From NCBI GenBank assembly GCA_916720465.1, contig CAKARF010000019.1, positions 1 to 13,865 of the forward strand: a DNA stretch of 13,865 nucleotides, in the 5' to 3' direction. The position numbers and the translations under genes were made by a program. The DNA is from an uncultured Atopobium sp. GTDB taxonomy: Bacteria > Actinomycetota > Coriobacteriia > Coriobacteriales > Atopobiaceae. Every line of letters starts with the position of its first letter. Position 1 is the first letter of the stretch. Positions 13,629-13,865 of this stretch are shown here, piece by piece. The notes under the pieces were generated by a model that saw nothing but the letters and a program-made list of their open reading frames with translations, was not told the origin of the DNA and did not search any database.

Positions 13629-13736
13629 ACACAGAGTATTTGACCGAGCAGAGATAGTATTTGACCAGGAAGAGATAGTATTTGGCCAGGAAGAGATAGT
13701 ATTTGACCAGGCAAACGCACTGTTTACCTGGCCAAA
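13629..13736. repeat. Four 21-nt tandem repeats ending in a 15-bp hairpin
   Basis: Units at 13650-13670, 13671-13691 and 13692-13712 are nearly identical (AGAGATAGTATTTGACCAGG plus one base), and a diverged fourth unit precedes them at 13629-13649. The last unit runs into an inverted repeat: 13702-13716 pairs with 13722-13736 over 15 bases around a 5-base loop. On minus-strand RNA both imperfect positions become G-U pairs, so the hairpin is complete there; on plus-strand RNA they are A-C mismatches. The array lies just upstream of the eno promoter. Confidence 0.75.
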
Positions 13737-13747
13737 TAAAAATTACC

Positions 13748-13777
13748 TGCAGAATTATGCAGAATTCTGCGGAATTG
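13748..13777. repeat. 10-nt tandem repeat, three copies
   Basis: TGCAGAATTA, TGCAGAATTC and TGCGGAATTG follow each other without gaps, 18 bases from the stop of the gene at the right edge. The function is unknown. Confidence 0.65.
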
Positions 13778-13794
13778 TGAAGTAAATATATAAA

Positions 13795-13865
13795 TTATTT
13801 CTGAGGATACACAACAACCAGCAGCATCTTGAATTCTTCTGGAGCCTGAAGTGCATGTGGATGGC
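13795..13865 (-). CDS. C-terminal end of a minus-strand gene, possibly cupin-like
   Basis: The last 22 codons before a TAA (13795-13797) read HPHALQAPEEFKMLLVVVYP followed by QK. The pattern 'PHAL.A.E..KMLLVVV' resembles the last strands of small cupin-fold proteins, where a metal-binding His precedes the final beta strands. The gene continues beyond the window, so neither length nor start can be judged. The family call is a guess from this short end; that it is coding is more likely than not. Confidence 0.5.
   Translation of the reverse strand, partial: HPHALQAPEEFKMLLVVVYPQK

Noticed and set aside
13629..13712. CRISPR array at the 21-nt repeats
   Set aside because: The units are directly adjacent without spacers, so this is a plain tandem repeat.

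Overview
The window looks like a chromosomal stretch of a low-to-mid-GC actinobacterium of the class Coriobacteriia (Atopobiaceae such as Lancefieldella/Atopobium are my best guess). It carries an accessory island of a different base composition. The taxon call is inference from gene style (a fused double EcfA ATPase, a PPi-type phosphofructokinase, the murB and eno sequences) and was not checked by any search.

Left host part (1-6204). On the minus strand, an FMN riboswitch controls a complete energy-coupling-factor riboflavin uptake operon: ribU-like EcfS, then a fused EcfA-EcfA ATPase, then EcfT, with overlapping genes. Diverging from it is murB (peptidoglycan precursor synthesis). murB converges on a pyrophosphate-type phosphofructokinase gene on the minus strand. 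Short tandem repeats of different unit length (15-16, 22 and 20 nt) sit at the ecfT 3' end and on both sides of murB.

Island (about 6250-12150). The left boundary holds a headless open frame (6258-6440), a 19-bp inverted repeat and a 131-bp MITE-like element with 25-nt terminal inverted repeats and a third internal copy. A GC-rich patch and a broken zinc-finger gene follow. The core is an apparently intact three-gene operon on the plus strand: a small Cro/C1-type regulator, a 620-aa protein with two fused adenine-N6 methyltransferase domains (M.FokI-like layout), and a 405-aa HNH-nuclease protein. This looks like a Type IIS-like restriction-modification system. It ends at a terminator, beyond which lie three decayed minus-strand genes of Clostridia-type prophage/ICE families (DUF5049, DUF4314 and a 'virulence protein' family), each with frameshifts or stops. 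The restriction system seems to be the only intact cargo of a decayed Firmicutes-derived element.

Right host part (12252-13865). Enolase lies on the minus strand, with a recognisable promoter. Upstream of it are four 21-nt tandem repeats ending in a 15-bp hairpin and a 3 x 10-nt repeat. At the edge is the C-terminal end of another minus-strand gene, possibly cupin-like. Phosphofructokinase and enolase are both glycolytic, and the island lies between them.
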